Assembly (NCBI RefSeq): GCF_000350225.1
Contig: NW_005178810.1
Span: 161,508 to 225,507 of the forward strand
Direction: 5' to 3'
DNA: 64,000 nucleotides
Source: Chondrus crispus
Taxonomy: Eukaryota > Rhodophyta > Florideophyceae > Gigartinales > Gigartinaceae
The position numbers and the translations under genes were made by a program. A model generated the notes under the pieces. The model worked only from the letters and a program-made list of their open reading frames with translations, made no database searches and was not told the origin of the DNA. Each line of letters opens with the position of its first letter. Position 1 is the stretch's first letter. Shown here in pieces: positions 42,354 through 54,131 of the stretch.

Positions 42354-42447
42354 TTGGTAGCATCGCTGTGTGAAGAGCTATACTTCAACTTCGTTACTGT
42401 GTCCATTCCTTGGTTCATTGGAGTTCTGTTGATAGAACGTCATCGAA

Positions 42448-43386
42448 ATGGAAGAGGATCTCTTGGCAAGGCGCTTGCACAAGTTTAATTCACAGCGCGG
42501 GGAGGACCTCACTCTTTGGTCTCTGCGGTTCGAAGCGCTTCTGGAATCGAAGGGCCTCTTGGAGGTGATGCATTCGAACCCACTGGCTTCTATATCATTT
42601 GCCGAGCTGGATGCTGAGGCCAAGGCTAAACTTCTGGAAGCAAAGTCGCTACTAGTGCAGTCACTTGGAGATAAACCCCTCCGAACTGTGGCCGGGGAGA
42701 AGAAGAATCCCTTCAAGATGTATGAAAAGTTACAGGATCGGTATGCCACGCGAAATACTGCTACTAGAGTACAGTTGCAAACAGAGCTCTATCGAAAGTC
42801 TTTCTCCAGTTCACAGACGATGTCCGAGTATATTGATGAGTTCGAGTCTATCTTCAATCAGTTAGAGATAATGGAGAGTCCTGTAGGTGACTCAATGCAG
42901 GTGGCAATACTGTTCGCTAGTTTTGGAAACACTTCTGAATCGTCGTATGGAGCTGTAATAACAGCATTGCAAACAGTGGACGACAGCGAATTGACCTGGG
43001 ACAAGGCCAAATCGCGACTTCTCCAGGAATACAGTTCTCAGAAGGCTACCAGTCGCAAATCCATGGCGATTCTCAATGAGAAAACACCGATCGAACATGC
43101 AGCTCTCAAGACTAAGGCCTACATACAATGTTACGGGTGTGGGAAGTTTGGGCATTTCAAGAGAGAATGTAGAGCGTTGAAGCGGGAAAGTGATCTCAAT
43201 TTCATCAGCAGAAATCATTTTGGCAATGAACGAAAGGTCATGTTCGAAGCTTCAGATCATGAGAAGGCATTGAGTGCACGTGCAAGACGTCCAGTTGGGC
43301 AACCAGTTGTAATTGATTCTGGTTCCCGCTGCCATATGATGGCCGACAAGACATTATTCGACACGTTAACGAGTGCTCCTCCCTGA
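42448..43386 (+). pseudogene. Copia-2 gag and start of protease
   Basis: 312 codons from ATG 42448. Gag domain (KFNSQRGEDLTLWSLRFEAL; KLQDRYATRNTATRVQLQTE), zinc knuckle CYGCGKFGHFKREC near residue 230, then the protease start VVIDSGSRCHMM with the catalytic Asp-Ser-Gly. A TGA at 43384-43386 interrupts the protease, and a frameshift lies near 43470 before the next open part, so the polyprotein is broken. Confidence 0.88.
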
Positions 43387-43505
43387 ACCATTACCCTGGG
43401 GGATGGAAACAAAATTTCGGCCAACATGGAGGTATCTGCTCTAATACAGAGTGCGGGAAACATGGAGAGGGGACTAGTGTCCTCAAACTTAATCGTGCTC
43501 TCTAT

Positions 43506-45065
43506 GTGCCTATGCTAGACACTAATTTGATTTCTTCTGCTGGTTTGGATTTAGACGGTTATTCTACGCATTTTGTAGATGGAAAATGCAAGATACGTAT
43601 CGACAATGTGGTTTTGTGTACAGCCCAACTGAAGAATGGACTGTATGTCTTGCAGAACACATCTCGCCATGAAAGTGCCAGAGTTGCAGCCACTCGAACA
43701 GAATCTGAAGAACTGTGGCACAGACGTTTTGGACATGCACATATGGGAACCATCAAAGATATGGTCAGGCTAGGAACAGTGTCTGGTGTGACATTCAAAG
43801 AGTCCCCTGTGAACGATGTATCATGCGTGCCGTGCGTAAAAGGGAAGCAATGTCGTCTATCCCTTCATTCAAGGACGCAGAAAGCTGATAATCCAGGAGA
43901 AGTTATACACACAGACGTTTGCGGACCGTTACCTTTTAAGAGTCTAGGGGGAAAAGCCTACTTTATCACTTTCAGTGATGCCAATTCTTCCTTCAAGGAA
44001 GTTAGCCTTATGTCAGAGAAGTCCCAAGCTATGGAATGCTTCAGGCTCTTTCAAGTCAAGTTTGAGAGAAAATACGACTGTAAGGTGAAGGTACTGTCCT
44101 CAGATAATGGAGGAGAATACCGAGGGTTAGTGGATTATCTACAAGAGCAAGGCATTGAGTGGGAGCTCTCTGCTCCCTATACACCGCAACAGAACGGAGT
44201 TGCAGAGCGCCTGAACCGGACGTTAATGGAAATGACACGTGCGATGTTGTCACAGGCTGGACTTCCGGATAACTTCTGGGGAGAAGCCGTGAGTACGGCT
44301 GCATCTATTCGAAACATTATTTCGACTAGCTCGAACGAGGGAACGACACCCATTCAGGTGCTTACAGGAAAAGTCCCATCTGTACGACACTTGAGAAGCT
44401 TCGGATGCGAGGTTTGGATGTTTTCTTCCAAAAGAAAGAAGCTTGATTCAAAGTCAAGGAGAGGCATCCTACTCAGAAGCCTTCCCCACAGGAACTACAG
44501 AGTCTGGGACATAGAAATTGGAAAGGTTTGTTATGTGAGACATGTGAGAGTTAATGAGTCGGTTTACCCCGCCCAAGAATGGGGACGCAATAATGCAGAA
44601 AAGGGGCTGCTCGAGAGCTGGATTGACAAAATGGATAATCACGAGTATGATTTAGTAGATAACGATGTGGATCCTACGCAGGTTCATACCGCGCAAGATT
44701 TAACAAATGAATCCCCAGAAGGGCAGTCTACAGCAGTAATTCCGTCCAACTTGACTTACTACCCAGAGACAACTGTCCCTATTGAGCCGGCCGAAAGAAG
44801 ATATCCACTCAGGGCTCGAAATTCTCCTCAGAGGTTTGGTGCTCCTTCTGAGGAAGACACGTTGCTTATAGCTGACACGAACGAGAATTGGAAAGTTCCA
44901 AATTCCCTCTACGAAGCACGAAGTAGATCTGACAGCCATCAGTGGCTTACCGCTGTTACGGAAGAAATTGATTCTTTGGAAAAGAAGGGGACTTGGAGGA
45001 TTGAAACTCTGCCAGAAGGAACAAGAGCTGTTCACTCGAGACTTGTGTTTTCATTGAACATATAA
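43506..45065 (+). pseudogene. Copia-2 integrase and RT start
   Basis: 519 codons without a real start: continuation of pol. GAG-pre-integrase finger (ELWHRRFGHAHMGTIKDM, then C-V-P-C); integrase core with D in VIHTDVCGPLP, D in LSSDNGGEYR and E in TPQQNGVAERLNR; C-terminal beta region (LRSFGCEVWMF); the RT begins at SHQWLTAVTEEIDSLEKKGT. A TAA at 45063-45065 and a frame change follow. Confidence 0.9.
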
Positions 45066-46450
45066 AGCCGATGGCGCTGTTGACAAGTACAAAGCGCGCC
45101 TGGTGGCGAAAGGATTTCAGGAGGGGCATGTGGAAGACGTCTATGCCCCGGTAGTGGATTTCTCTACAGTACTGCTCGTACTTTCAGTGATGGGCCAACA
45201 GGGTGGTGTCATTCACCAGATGGATGTGAAGTCCGCATTCCTAAACGGAAGCTTCGATGATGCTGAATGTGTCTACCTGAACCCTCCTCCAGGGTTAGAT
45301 CTCGGAGTCAAATCAGGCGAGGCATTGAAAATGGTAAAGGCATTGTATGGATTTAAGAGAGCCCCCAAGATCTGGCGTGACACGTGGGACAGTGCAATGG
45401 GGCGACTCAGTTTTGGAAAGCTGAAAGCAGATGAATGCTTCTATTTCATCAAAGTGAGCGGAAGCACGGTATATGTTCTCGTTTACGTGGACGACGTTCT
45501 GTTGGTTGGATTATGCGAAGAATCTGTTACCGTTGTGAAGAGAATGCTAATGAATGAAATGCGAGATGAAGAATTTAGGAGTTGCAAAATCCTTTCTTGG
45601 CGTCGAGTTCATGTACAAAGACAGCGGCGTTTGCCTTCGCCAGAAATTTTACATCGAGCAGACACTCGATAGATTCAGAATGTCAGACTGCAAAGCAGTT
45701 CCCACACCCCTACAGGTATCTGGTCACCAAGACACAGAACACGTTCCTGAAAACGATCCAAACTTAGAGCGTTACCGTGAGCCCAATGGCGCCCTACTTT
45801 ACAATTCAACACGAACCAGACCTGATATAGCTGCTGCTGTTGGTATTTTCGCACGCAAATGTCAGGAACCAACCTACAACGACTGGATAGGCGTAAAAAG
45901 GATCATGAGGTACTTGAAGGAAACAACATCCTGGGGATTATTCTTTGAGTGGAAGAAAAATATGCAGTTGCCAAGTATCGAAGCGTTTGCAGACGCTGAC
46001 TGGGCCGGGGACCTAATAGATCGTAAGTCAACGAGTGGAGTAGTTTTTCTGGTCAATGGTTGCCCAGTAGTTTGGAAAAGTAAGAAACAAGCTGGCGTGG
46101 CGCTCTCATCAACAGAGGCAGAGTATCTCGCGATGTCAGAGTGTGTCAAGGCAATCAAATGGGTCCGAATGATGCTATCAGAAATTAATTTCCTGGTGAA
46201 CGAACCGACTATTCTCAATGAAGACAACATGGGAGCAATCCGCTGGTCTAATGCTGAAAAGAGAGCTAAGCATGTAGACACTCGCCTCCATTTCGTTAAG
46301 CATGAAGCTCAGAATGGAGTGATTAATGTGCAATACTGTACTTCGGAAGAAATGGTGGCGGACGCGCTGACTAAGGGGCTCAGTGCTTCTCGTTTTGCTC
46401 ATTTAAGGCAAATGCTCTCCATACGGGACATTGATGACGCCGCGCATTAA
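45066..46450 (+). pseudogene. Copia-2 RT and RNase H
   Basis: RT continues at 45076 (DKYKARLVAKGFQEGHVED, MDVKSAFLNG, catalytic YVDDVLLVG near 45483) to about 45560. It then shifts frame into 45554-46450: KNLGVAKSFLGVEFMYKD, RTRPDIAAAVG, and RNase H with DADWAGDLIDRKSTSG, SSTEAEYLAMSE and KHVDTRLHFV. The stop at 46448-46450 lies just before the purine tract and 3' LTR. At least two frame breaks make this copy non-functional. Confidence 0.9.
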
Positions 46451-46457
46451 GGAGGGG

Positions 46458-46750
46458 TGTTGAAAGCAATAATGCTTGGCTGATGTGTGATTGAATTGTC
46501 GTATTGTTGCTGCAATCGATATTGATGCAAGATAGTGAATTGCTGTGTGTTAAGTCTTATACCGTCTTCATAGGCTACAGCTGGAGGGAACCCAGTCGTA
46601 GGTGGATTGACCCCTTTCCTCTCCACTAGGGAGAAGAAAATTATTAGGAACCTCGTCTATATAAGAAGATAGACAAACAGAGAGAAATAAAGTCCGGGGT
46701 GAACCTTGGGAAGTGACAAGTCAACGCAAAGGCCACTCCAAATCTTAGGA
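46458..46750 (+). repeat. Copia-2 3' LTR
   Basis: 293 bp; followed by agtaa. Confidence 0.9.
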
Positions 46751-46755
46751 AGTAA
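46751..46755 (+). repeat. Target-site duplication agtaa, right
   Basis: Identical to 42057-42061. Confidence 0.85.
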
Positions 46756-46987
46756 GAGCCTATACCACATTCTAGACACCTTAGTTCGGCTTGAAGCTCA
46801 TATTACGAGACCAGTAAGGCAACTTGTACAGGTACTTGAACCAGCGTAGAAATCATTCCTCTTGTAAACCGGCCTTATTCAGGTACTACGAGGGAGAGGA
46901 CCATTTATATTCGGCGTAGAAAAAGAATATCAATTCAATCTGATCTGGAGATATCAAAGCATACGAGAGAGTATAAGTAATTTCAAC

Positions 46988-47790
46988 ATGTACTCCCACA
47001 CTAAGGGTGGGGTTGACGAGAGCGCTCAGGCTCGCGCGATATTACGTTCATCGACTTCATCAATGAAGTGGGAGCAAAAAGTTGTCACGCAAACGTTTAA
47101 AACACTGCCCATCAATTCGTTTATCTCATGGCCAATGGAACAGAAGAAGGATTTGTTGGAGAGCAAACAGGCCATCCAGAGTTTATCGTCTTATCGGCAC
47201 TCAGTTAATCATGTAGAAAATCACTTGCGGATTTTGTTTACGAGGTTTCTAGAGAGCTCTTAAAATATTCTCAATCGTTGGAAACAGCGGATGACGTATG
47301 TAGAGAAGAAATAGATGTTGTGTCCGACACTTAAGCGAGAAAACTGTGAACTCTGGCAGCAAGGAGAAAACGGAAGCGCTTGCTGTTTTAACAGAGCAGA
47401 TGGGAAGCGATTGCGACACAGCATCAAGAATCATGTTGTGAAACAGCAAAAGGATCAACATTATTGCGCATTATGTGGAATAAGCGGAATTGAGGGCAAT
47501 GATTCAGGGCGGACGGACACAGAACGACGTACAAGTGCGTTCAGTGTGATATATTTGCATGTACAAGAATCTATCCCGGAAATCGCAAGAGCTGCTGTGA
47601 ACTCTGGCACTCGGCCAATGTTTTAAAGCCGAGGTGCACTCCTCGACCTGCCCAGGCATCAACGCAGCCAGATCCCAATGATCAGGACGACGATGAGGGG
47701 GTTGAGGAAGAGGATTGTCATTCGAGGACAAGGGTTAGGGACGAAATTGCACGTACGGTGCTGAGACGTTCAACGAGAAGGAGAACTCTG
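46988..47790 (+). pseudogene. PiggyBac-like transposase, C-terminal half
   Basis: 46988-47263 encodes YSHTKGGVDESAQARAIL, then KWEQKVVTQTFKTLPINSFI. This is the conserved piggyBac (DDE_Tnp_1_7) block around YN.TKGGVD..D followed by RW...vF...ld.a..Na. After frame changes, 47430-47600 encodes the C-terminal zinc finger: HYCALCGISG, then on another frame TYKCVQCDIFACTRIYPGNR followed by KSCCELWH, and a charged tail ending about 47790. The upstream catalytic domain was not found. At least two frame disruptions. Confidence 0.6.
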
Positions 47791-47905
47791 TAGAAATCGG
47801 AGTAGTGCGCTAGATGCGACGTGGCCCGGTATTAAACAAAACTTTTCAATTTTAGTTGGTACTATATATGGATCCTACAGCAAAAAGGAAGGACAAAGAC
47901 GTGAA

Positions 47906-47910
47906 GAAAC
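47906..47910 (+). repeat. Target-site duplication gaaac, left
   Basis: Identical to 54127-54131. Confidence 0.85.
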
Positions 47911-48255
47911 TGTCGCAAAAATAAAAGAAAAGGGGGGAACAATAAAGGTTAACCGGCAGAACCGGGCGAATGAGGGGAATCGCGCTTTTTATTGTCGTGG
48001 CTTCGTTTTTGTTTTTCGCTTGTCTTGTGCAGCTTGTCTGCCTCGACTCTTCCCTTATTTATACCACTTCAGCCAGGTGCTTTGTCCTCTCCTCACGTAA
48101 TGTTTTGCACTATCGAAGCATTTTTAGGAGAGGATGCACTGCATGTTGACATCTGAGATTATTAAAATGCTCCCGTTGTTGTGCATTACATTAATTGCGT
48201 TGAGGTGCATTTTATTCGTCCTGTATACGTCACCGTCACACCATAATTTCCCACA
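47911..48255 (-). repeat. Copia-3 LTR (3' in element sense)
   Basis: 345 bp, starts tgtcgcaaaaataaaag, ends ataatttcccaca. Confidence 0.9.
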
Positions 48256-48261
48256 TTCCCT

Positions 48262-50877
48262 CTACTTCTGACGTGACGTATCCTCATTGTGGCTTCTGTC
48301 AATCCATTGATCCACGGGGTGCATGATTCGTGCGCTTTTTAAGGTGTTGATTAGTGAATCGTTTCCATTAGCCTTTGTCAAGCAGTCAGCCAGATCGTGT
48401 TCAGATCGAATGAATCCGATCTGTTCCATTTCATTTTGTTGGTACGCCTTTTTGAATACCTCGAGGTCAATCATTAGTCTTTTCTCAACCGTTGTAGATG
48501 TCTTTGTGATAAAATCAAATAATGAGAGACTATCCGTAAACATTAGGATCGGTATCTTTATGTTCATCATCTTCTGTATGTCATGTCTGAGCATGAAGGC
48601 CATATCAAAGGAGTCAGCAAAGGCCATGGTTTCGCTGCCTAAAACTGATCTTGACACTCGCTAAGCCTTATGAGACGACCAATAGAGTGGTTGGCAAAGG
48701 TTGCTGCTATCACATAGAAATATGATGTATCCAAGCTGAGAAGAGCCGTCAGAGTTGTGTGCATACGAAGCATCTGAATAAACTCTTAAGTGTAACTGGT
48801 TATCGTCAAGTTTGGGATACCTCAATGGTAGGTATGGCTCTTTCTTGAGTCGTCTCATGGTGCGCTTAATGTATCGGATTTGAATTTTTGGATCCGTAGC
48901 ATACTGTGATTCCGTAACCTGGGCGGCTTGAGCAATAGAGAAACTGATATCTGGTCGAGTGTACGTAATCCAGTCTAATTTGGCTCTTAATGATCGATAT
49001 GACTTGTACGTGGCCGTGTTCGGCAGCCTCTCTATCTTTCGGATGTACGACGTTTGGTGGATCATGTATTCAGAATCCTTTTTTTCAACTTGTACTCCGA
49101 CGAAACTGAACTTATCGTAAGCTCTTCCGTTACACTTGAACTTCTCTTCTGTCTTGTGGGCGAGATCTGAATACTCCTTGGTACCTGCTTGAAGGGCATC
49201 GTCCACGTAAGTAATGCACATGCCGTCAAGCTTGTCCCGTATGCATTTAAAGAAAAATGCTCCATCCCCGGTTGCTCCGGTCATGTTCAAGTCCTCTTTT
49301 ATATGATTGCTGATGGTACGGCCCCAGTAATCACCACTATCGGCAAGACCGTATAAAGGTTTTAACAACTTCAGCAACTTGCCCTGGTTCAGTTCAAATT
49401 CTCCGGTCGGTTTGATGTATACATCCCTCATAAGTTTTTCTGCGCTTTGAACGTATGCTTGAGTCACATCTGTTGAAAACAGTCGGAATCCGCATATTGC
49501 TGCCAATCCGATCAAAATTCGTGTGGAGTGTTGCCTTGGTGTGTCAGTATCATGTATGAGAGACGTTTTTAGCTTATCCCTGTACCCTTGAACTACAAAA
49601 CGGACCTTCCCTACTTCGTCTTTAGTGCCTTCATCTTTTATTGCTAGTACAAATCTACCGCCGAGAATATTTGCGTTTTTAGGCACTTCTGACTTGCAGA
49701 CAAGCTTCCAAGTTCCATTCTCAATCAAACCTTTCAGCTCCTTCTTTGCGGATCTGAATCTTTCATCGGTCGATCTAGGGTCACCAGGTTTGATCACTTC
49801 AGTGAGTTCTACATCAAAATTAGAGGGCTTTGGTCTGTTTACTGATTTAAACGGCTTCAACATTGTAGAAAAGAACTCGTCCCGTGAGAGCATGTCTGTT
49901 GGTTCAGAGTTTTCTCGAACATAAGGCTTAACCTGTTGCATGTTCATGGTGCTATGCCATTGCCCGTCGTTGCTCTTAACATCAACTATTTTGTCCCTTA
50001 TACCTGTGATGGTAGCAGGTCCAATCCATTCTTTACTTCTTTCTTGATACACAAGTACTTCTTGACCTACTTCAAATACGAAATTGGTTGCGGTTGGGAT
50101 TCTTCTGGTAAGGGCAGCAAGAATGCGCCTCTCTGCCACTACAGCATTCATTTCCATTTGTGCCTTTGAAAGTGCAAGCATCCTTTCTTTCTGAGCGGGT
50201 ATTTCTGAGCTAATGATTGGGAATCTTGGTACTATCCCGAATACAACTAGTGAGGGAACCAGTCCGTTATCTCCGTTGGTATCGTTCATGGCTTTGATTA
50301 ACAGTTTCAATGCAATGTTGCGGTCAATTTGAGGAAAGTCGAATATTATCCTTCGATAAATTCTTCGGAGGGGTGCGTGTAGTCTTTCTCCAATGCCTAA
50401 TGAGTTGTGAGCTTCGACTCCTGAAATTCGAAGTTCTATCCCAACGCTTTCGGCCATTTCCTTCCACCTAGGCGAAGTGAAAACGGATCCCGCATCAGTT
50501 CTGACGCGGTTAGGAAATCCTGTATAGAGAGTGCACCACGCTTCAAGGAAAGCAAGCCATATTCCGTTGACTGATTGTCTGTAATTCTGACCCTGAGAGT
50601 CTAAAAATATGGCCGAGCTGAAACGAGTTGCAGTGTCGACAATATGCAGAATTGCTTTGCCCTCGATGAAGATCAGATCCATTGATATTTCTTCACCAAA
50701 CTTAACTTCTTGCAGTGTGGGTAACGTGGTCTTGAAGCTAGTTGGTTGTGATCCAAGCCTTTAACAGGTATTGCATGACTTAGAGATCTCTTTCAAGACT
50801 TTTGTTGGGGCCTCGGTGGCCTCGTGCGGCCGAGCTTTTCTGATGAGATTCAGAAGTTTCGTATCCGTTGGGTGTCA
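48262..50877 (-). pseudogene. Copia-3 integrase, RT and RNase H
   Basis: One frame from 50877 to 48262 with stops TGA (50875-50877), TAA (50761-50763) and TAG (48661-48663) but no frameshift. Integrase finger H-P-T-D-T-K-L-L...C-N-T-C; core MDLIFIEGKAILHIVDTATR, RTDAGSVFTSP and GIGERLHAPLRR; RT FVLAIKDEGTK, STDVTQAYVQS, catalytic YVDDALQAG; RNase H VYSDASYAHNSDGSSQLGYI, then after the TAG RSVLGSETMAFADSFDMAF and DLADCLTK. Integrase has H-N-S-L-G-I-G-E-R instead of P-Q-x-N-G-x-x-E, as in some divergent copia lineages. Confidence 0.88.
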
Positions 50878-51375
50878 AAAACCTCTATGAAGTTTGACCA
50901 GTTCACTTCTTGAGAATAGTACTGCATCTTCCCGTTTCCATTCCAGGTAGACATGTCCAAACTTCCTTACGACTGGGACAGCAATGTTTCCCGGAGAACT
51001 GATTAGTACATTTCTTGTCGTATTCAGGTATAGTTGAAGTTTATCGAGCAAATCCAATCCCAAAAGAAAAGGTACATTCGCTCTAACTACGTCAACCTCA
51101 ATTGGCACAAATCCGTTCTTGAGAAACGGTAATCGAATTGAGATTGATCCGATTGACTTCTGCACATCAACACGGAATCTGTACTGGTTGAAGTTCGCTT
51201 TTAGTTTGAACTTACATCCAACAAATCTGCAGTATGCTTTGGCTTGCAGTTGTCCGATAACAGTGCGTTGTGCTCCAGTGTCGATGCAAGCTCCCTGCCA
51301 GTCTTTCCTGCGTTCATCCAAATTGATTCTCATCTGTGAAAGACCTCGACGAGAGTTTAACACAGAATTGGTCAT
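50875..51375 (-). pseudogene. Copia-3 protease
   Basis: Contains ACIDTGAQRTVIGQLQAKAY (catalytic D-T-G) and VPFLLGLDLLDKLQL, the two halves of a retroviral-type aspartic protease, then KFGHVYLEW and LVKLHRGF, the start of the GAG-pre-integrase module. Same frame as the downstream integrase, separated by a TGA. Confidence 0.85.
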
Positions 51376-51542
51376 TGCATCGCTGGAGGATTTTCTGAGA
51401 CGCCGGTTTCTTCGTACGTCATGGGCTGTCCTTGACCTACGCGAGATTTTGTACCGGAACCGTTTTTTCTTGAGGACAGTCTCGTAGCAAGGTTTATTTT
51501 CTTTCTACTTCAAACTACGACGGTAAACTAGACTGCCTCTCC

Positions 51543-53129
51543 TCAAAAATCCTCTGGATCAAAGACTGAAGCAATACCCCGATTCTCAGAAACAGTAACG
51601 TGGAATACCTGTCCTCCTTTATCGGGATGTTCATGCGTCTCATCCTCAGATGGAGTGGAGTCCTCCTGCTTGAAGTTGTCCCCTGTAAGGGTAGCAGAAG
51701 GATCTTCTTCGTCTGTAGAGAACAACGCATCCTCCACTTGATGACAGAGTTCGAAGAGGATTTGATGGCTTCTCTTCGGATATCTCCTGACTTGAGATGA
51801 GATATTTCGCATCACGTTGCGAGGTTTGGGGAAGTCCCTGATGAAATGATTGGGATCCTGACAATTTGTTGCATAGCCTGGGGTTGCCATAACGGTCTAA
51901 ATCATTTTGACCGGCTTTTGTGCTGTCTTGAGGGGGCCTGAATGGGGCAGATGAGCGTGATCCTGGTTTCTTCGGTCGTCCGTAATATTTCTGACCTTCG
52001 TAGTAAGATCAGGAGTACATTTGGATGAAGATTTTATCTCTTTATGTAGGGAAGATTGACGGATATTCAGACCTTTCTGTCTACCTTCTTGCTCTTCTTG
52101 GTCTTGAAGCCAGGCGGCGTCGAGTGCCGTATACAGATGTTGAAAATCCCAAGGATTAGATGTGGACTGCGAGTCCGCAGGGGCTGACTTGGCCCACGGG
52201 GCACCAACGACAGCCTTGTAAAGGTATTCAACCTTGTCTTCCTCGGAACGGTGAGTCCGTGGTCCTTGAGGAGCAAAACGTGTGATGATCTCACGTAACT
52301 CTTCCAAAGCTTTTGCGGTGTTGAGCTTCTTGGCATGCATCAAAGATTGAATTCTAAGGCTCTGGAGGTACTTCCTGATTCTGTTCTGCCGAGTTATGCT
52401 GTTGTATTCGTCTTGCATAACTTGGCATGCCTGACCAAAATTTTCACACCTGTCCCTCACCTTCTCTTGATAGAATCTCTTAGCTTCTCCATCGAATATG
52501 TTGTGGAAAAACGCAAGTTTGTTGGTTTGGTCAAGGTTGTAGTCCTGGACGGCATCAATGTAGTTATTGATGTGTTTCGTGAGGTCCTCACCAAGTTTTC
52601 CGGTGAATTTATCCTGTTTCTTGAATCTCAATGCCATGTTGTGAGCGGCTCTTGCTTCGGAGTCACGTCTCACAGGGGGATAACCTTGTACTGGTGGGCC
52701 GGCTTGAAGTTCAATTTCCTTGTTAGTAGGCATACATGCTCGGCTACTTTTCTTGTGTTGAACAAGCCTTTCGTAAGCAAAATCGATGTCGTCCGAGTCT
52801 GAGTATAACATTTTTACTAATCGCCATGAGATGCGGTCAGTTGCGGGATGTCTGATATACTCTACGCCTTCTGCACGTAAGAAGTCACGGATGATTCTGA
52901 AAACGAACGTGGTGCCCTTCAGTACTTCGAAGGAATATAGAGTTTCAACAGGGAGGTCTTCACGTAATCTTTCTACTAGTTCTGTGTCCAAAATATTACC
53001 AGATCTTGCGCGAGTAATGTGTAGCGTAATAACTGATATAATATCATTGTGAACTGGAGATGCTGGTGTATACGTTTTAAGTTCCTTGGTGATGGTCTCT
53101 ATAGCTGCCTCGTCAATTCCGTTAGCCAT
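51543..53129 (-). pseudogene. Copia-3 gag
   Basis: ATG at 53129. 410 codons to a TAG at 51897-51899, then the same frame goes on to 51543. Gag core LRFKKQDKFTGKLGEDLTKH, FFHNIFDGEAKRFYQEKV, and region around RIRKYLQSLRIQSLMHAK. The zinc knuckle after the TAG is degenerate (GYATNCQDPNHFIRDF: one Cys and the His remain of C-x2-C-x4-H-x4-C). The gag and protease frames differ, so there is one shift near 51500-51540. Confidence 0.82.
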
Positions 53130-53213
53130 AGTGTTTGGTGATTCAAAGTCTCCAGAAATTAATTTAGTAAGTTACTTTAGCCTTAGAAAAATAAGCTTTC
53201 TGCAACCTTACAA

Positions 53214-53513
53214 TTATACTGAAATTTTGACTTTTTTATGGCTCACACTAATTCCAGCTGAATACGCGTACAGGTGTGGAACGCTCACAGCTAGTGCCTC
53301 TCCAAAAACCTTATCCTCCGTCCTCGGTTGGTCCGCCGGGGTAGCTTCTTCTTCGACGAGGTCCAGTACGGAGACGGAGTTCTCCTCGTCGCTTTCCCAA
53401 TTTACTTCAGGCGTGCGGGGTAGAGACCGTGCGCCGAGGGTGGGATCTTCTGGGTCTTCGGCAAGGGCGGTCGGTGCCCCGAGTTTACTGATTGTTTCTG
53501 AATTTAATACCAC
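53214..53513 (-). other. Short leader ORF of copia-3, status unclear
   Basis: 99-codon ORF between the 5' LTR and gag, acidic (NWESDEENSVSVLDLVEEEA). It may be an extra N-terminal gag exon, a leader ORF or a passenger fragment. No domain recognised. Confidence 0.3.
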
Positions 53514-53780
53514 TAGAATAGAAATTAGTTAGGCAACTAGATTCCTATATTAGAGGTAGCGAAAAATAAAGAACTTACTCTTGTATTTTTACAGTGAAAG
53601 TTATCCTTCAAATGATGATGGCTATACCTCTTAATTGATAAAACGTACTGCGTTAATATCAAAGAAGAGGTAGGGAGACCACTCTCGTGGCGATTCCAAA
53701 AGGTTGAACAATTCCAAGATCCTTGAGGTTGTTTGTTTTTTTTCTTCTGCAAAGAAAACTATTAAGCTTAAAGTCTAGAC

Positions 53781-54126
53781 TGTCGCAAAAAAAGAAAAGA
53801 AAAGGGGGGAACAATAAAGGTTAACCGGCAGAACCGGGCGAATGAGGGGAATCGCGCTTTTTATTGTCGTGGCTTCGTTTTCGTTTTTCGCTTGTCTTGT
53901 GCAGCTAGTCTGCCTCGACTCTTCCCTTATTTATACTACTTCAGCCAGGTGCTTTGTCCTCTCCTCACGGAATTTTTTTGTACTATCGAAGCATTTTTAG
54001 GAGAGGATGCACTGCATGTTGACATCTGAGATTATTAAAATGCTCCCGTTGTTGTGCATTAAATTAATTGCGTTAAGGCATTTTATTCGTCCTGTATACG
54101 TCACCGTCATACCATAATTTCCCACA
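53781..54126 (-). repeat. Copia-3 LTR (5' in element sense)
   Basis: 346 bp; near-identical to 47911-48255. Confidence 0.9.
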
Positions 54127-54131
54127 GAAAC
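54127..54131 (+). repeat. Target-site duplication gaaac, right
   Basis: Identical to 47906-47910. Confidence 0.85.

Larger units (their letters stand above)
42062..46750 (+). mobile_element. Copia-2 retrotransposon
   Basis: LTRs 42062-42353 and 46458-46750, starting tgttgaaagc and ending cttagga (not the usual CA), with the 5-bp duplication agtaa on both sides. I count about five substitutions and one indel between the LTRs (about 98% identical), so insertion is fairly recent. A primer site TTGGTAGCATCGC begins right after the 5' LTR; TGGTAGCA matches the 3' end complement of initiator tRNA-Met. A polypurine tract aaggagggg precedes the 3' LTR. TATA at 42261. Confidence 0.92.
47911..54126 (-). 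mobile_element. Copia-3 retrotransposon
   Basis: LTRs 47911-48255 and 53781-54126 (tgtcgc...ccaca; about 345 bp, nearly identical), 5-bp duplication gaaac. Minus orientation. A purine tract agaagtagagggaa (minus) lies next to the left LTR. No tRNA-type primer site is evident inside the right LTR. Gag, protease, integrase, RT and RNase H are in order, broken mainly by in-frame stops. Confidence 0.92.
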
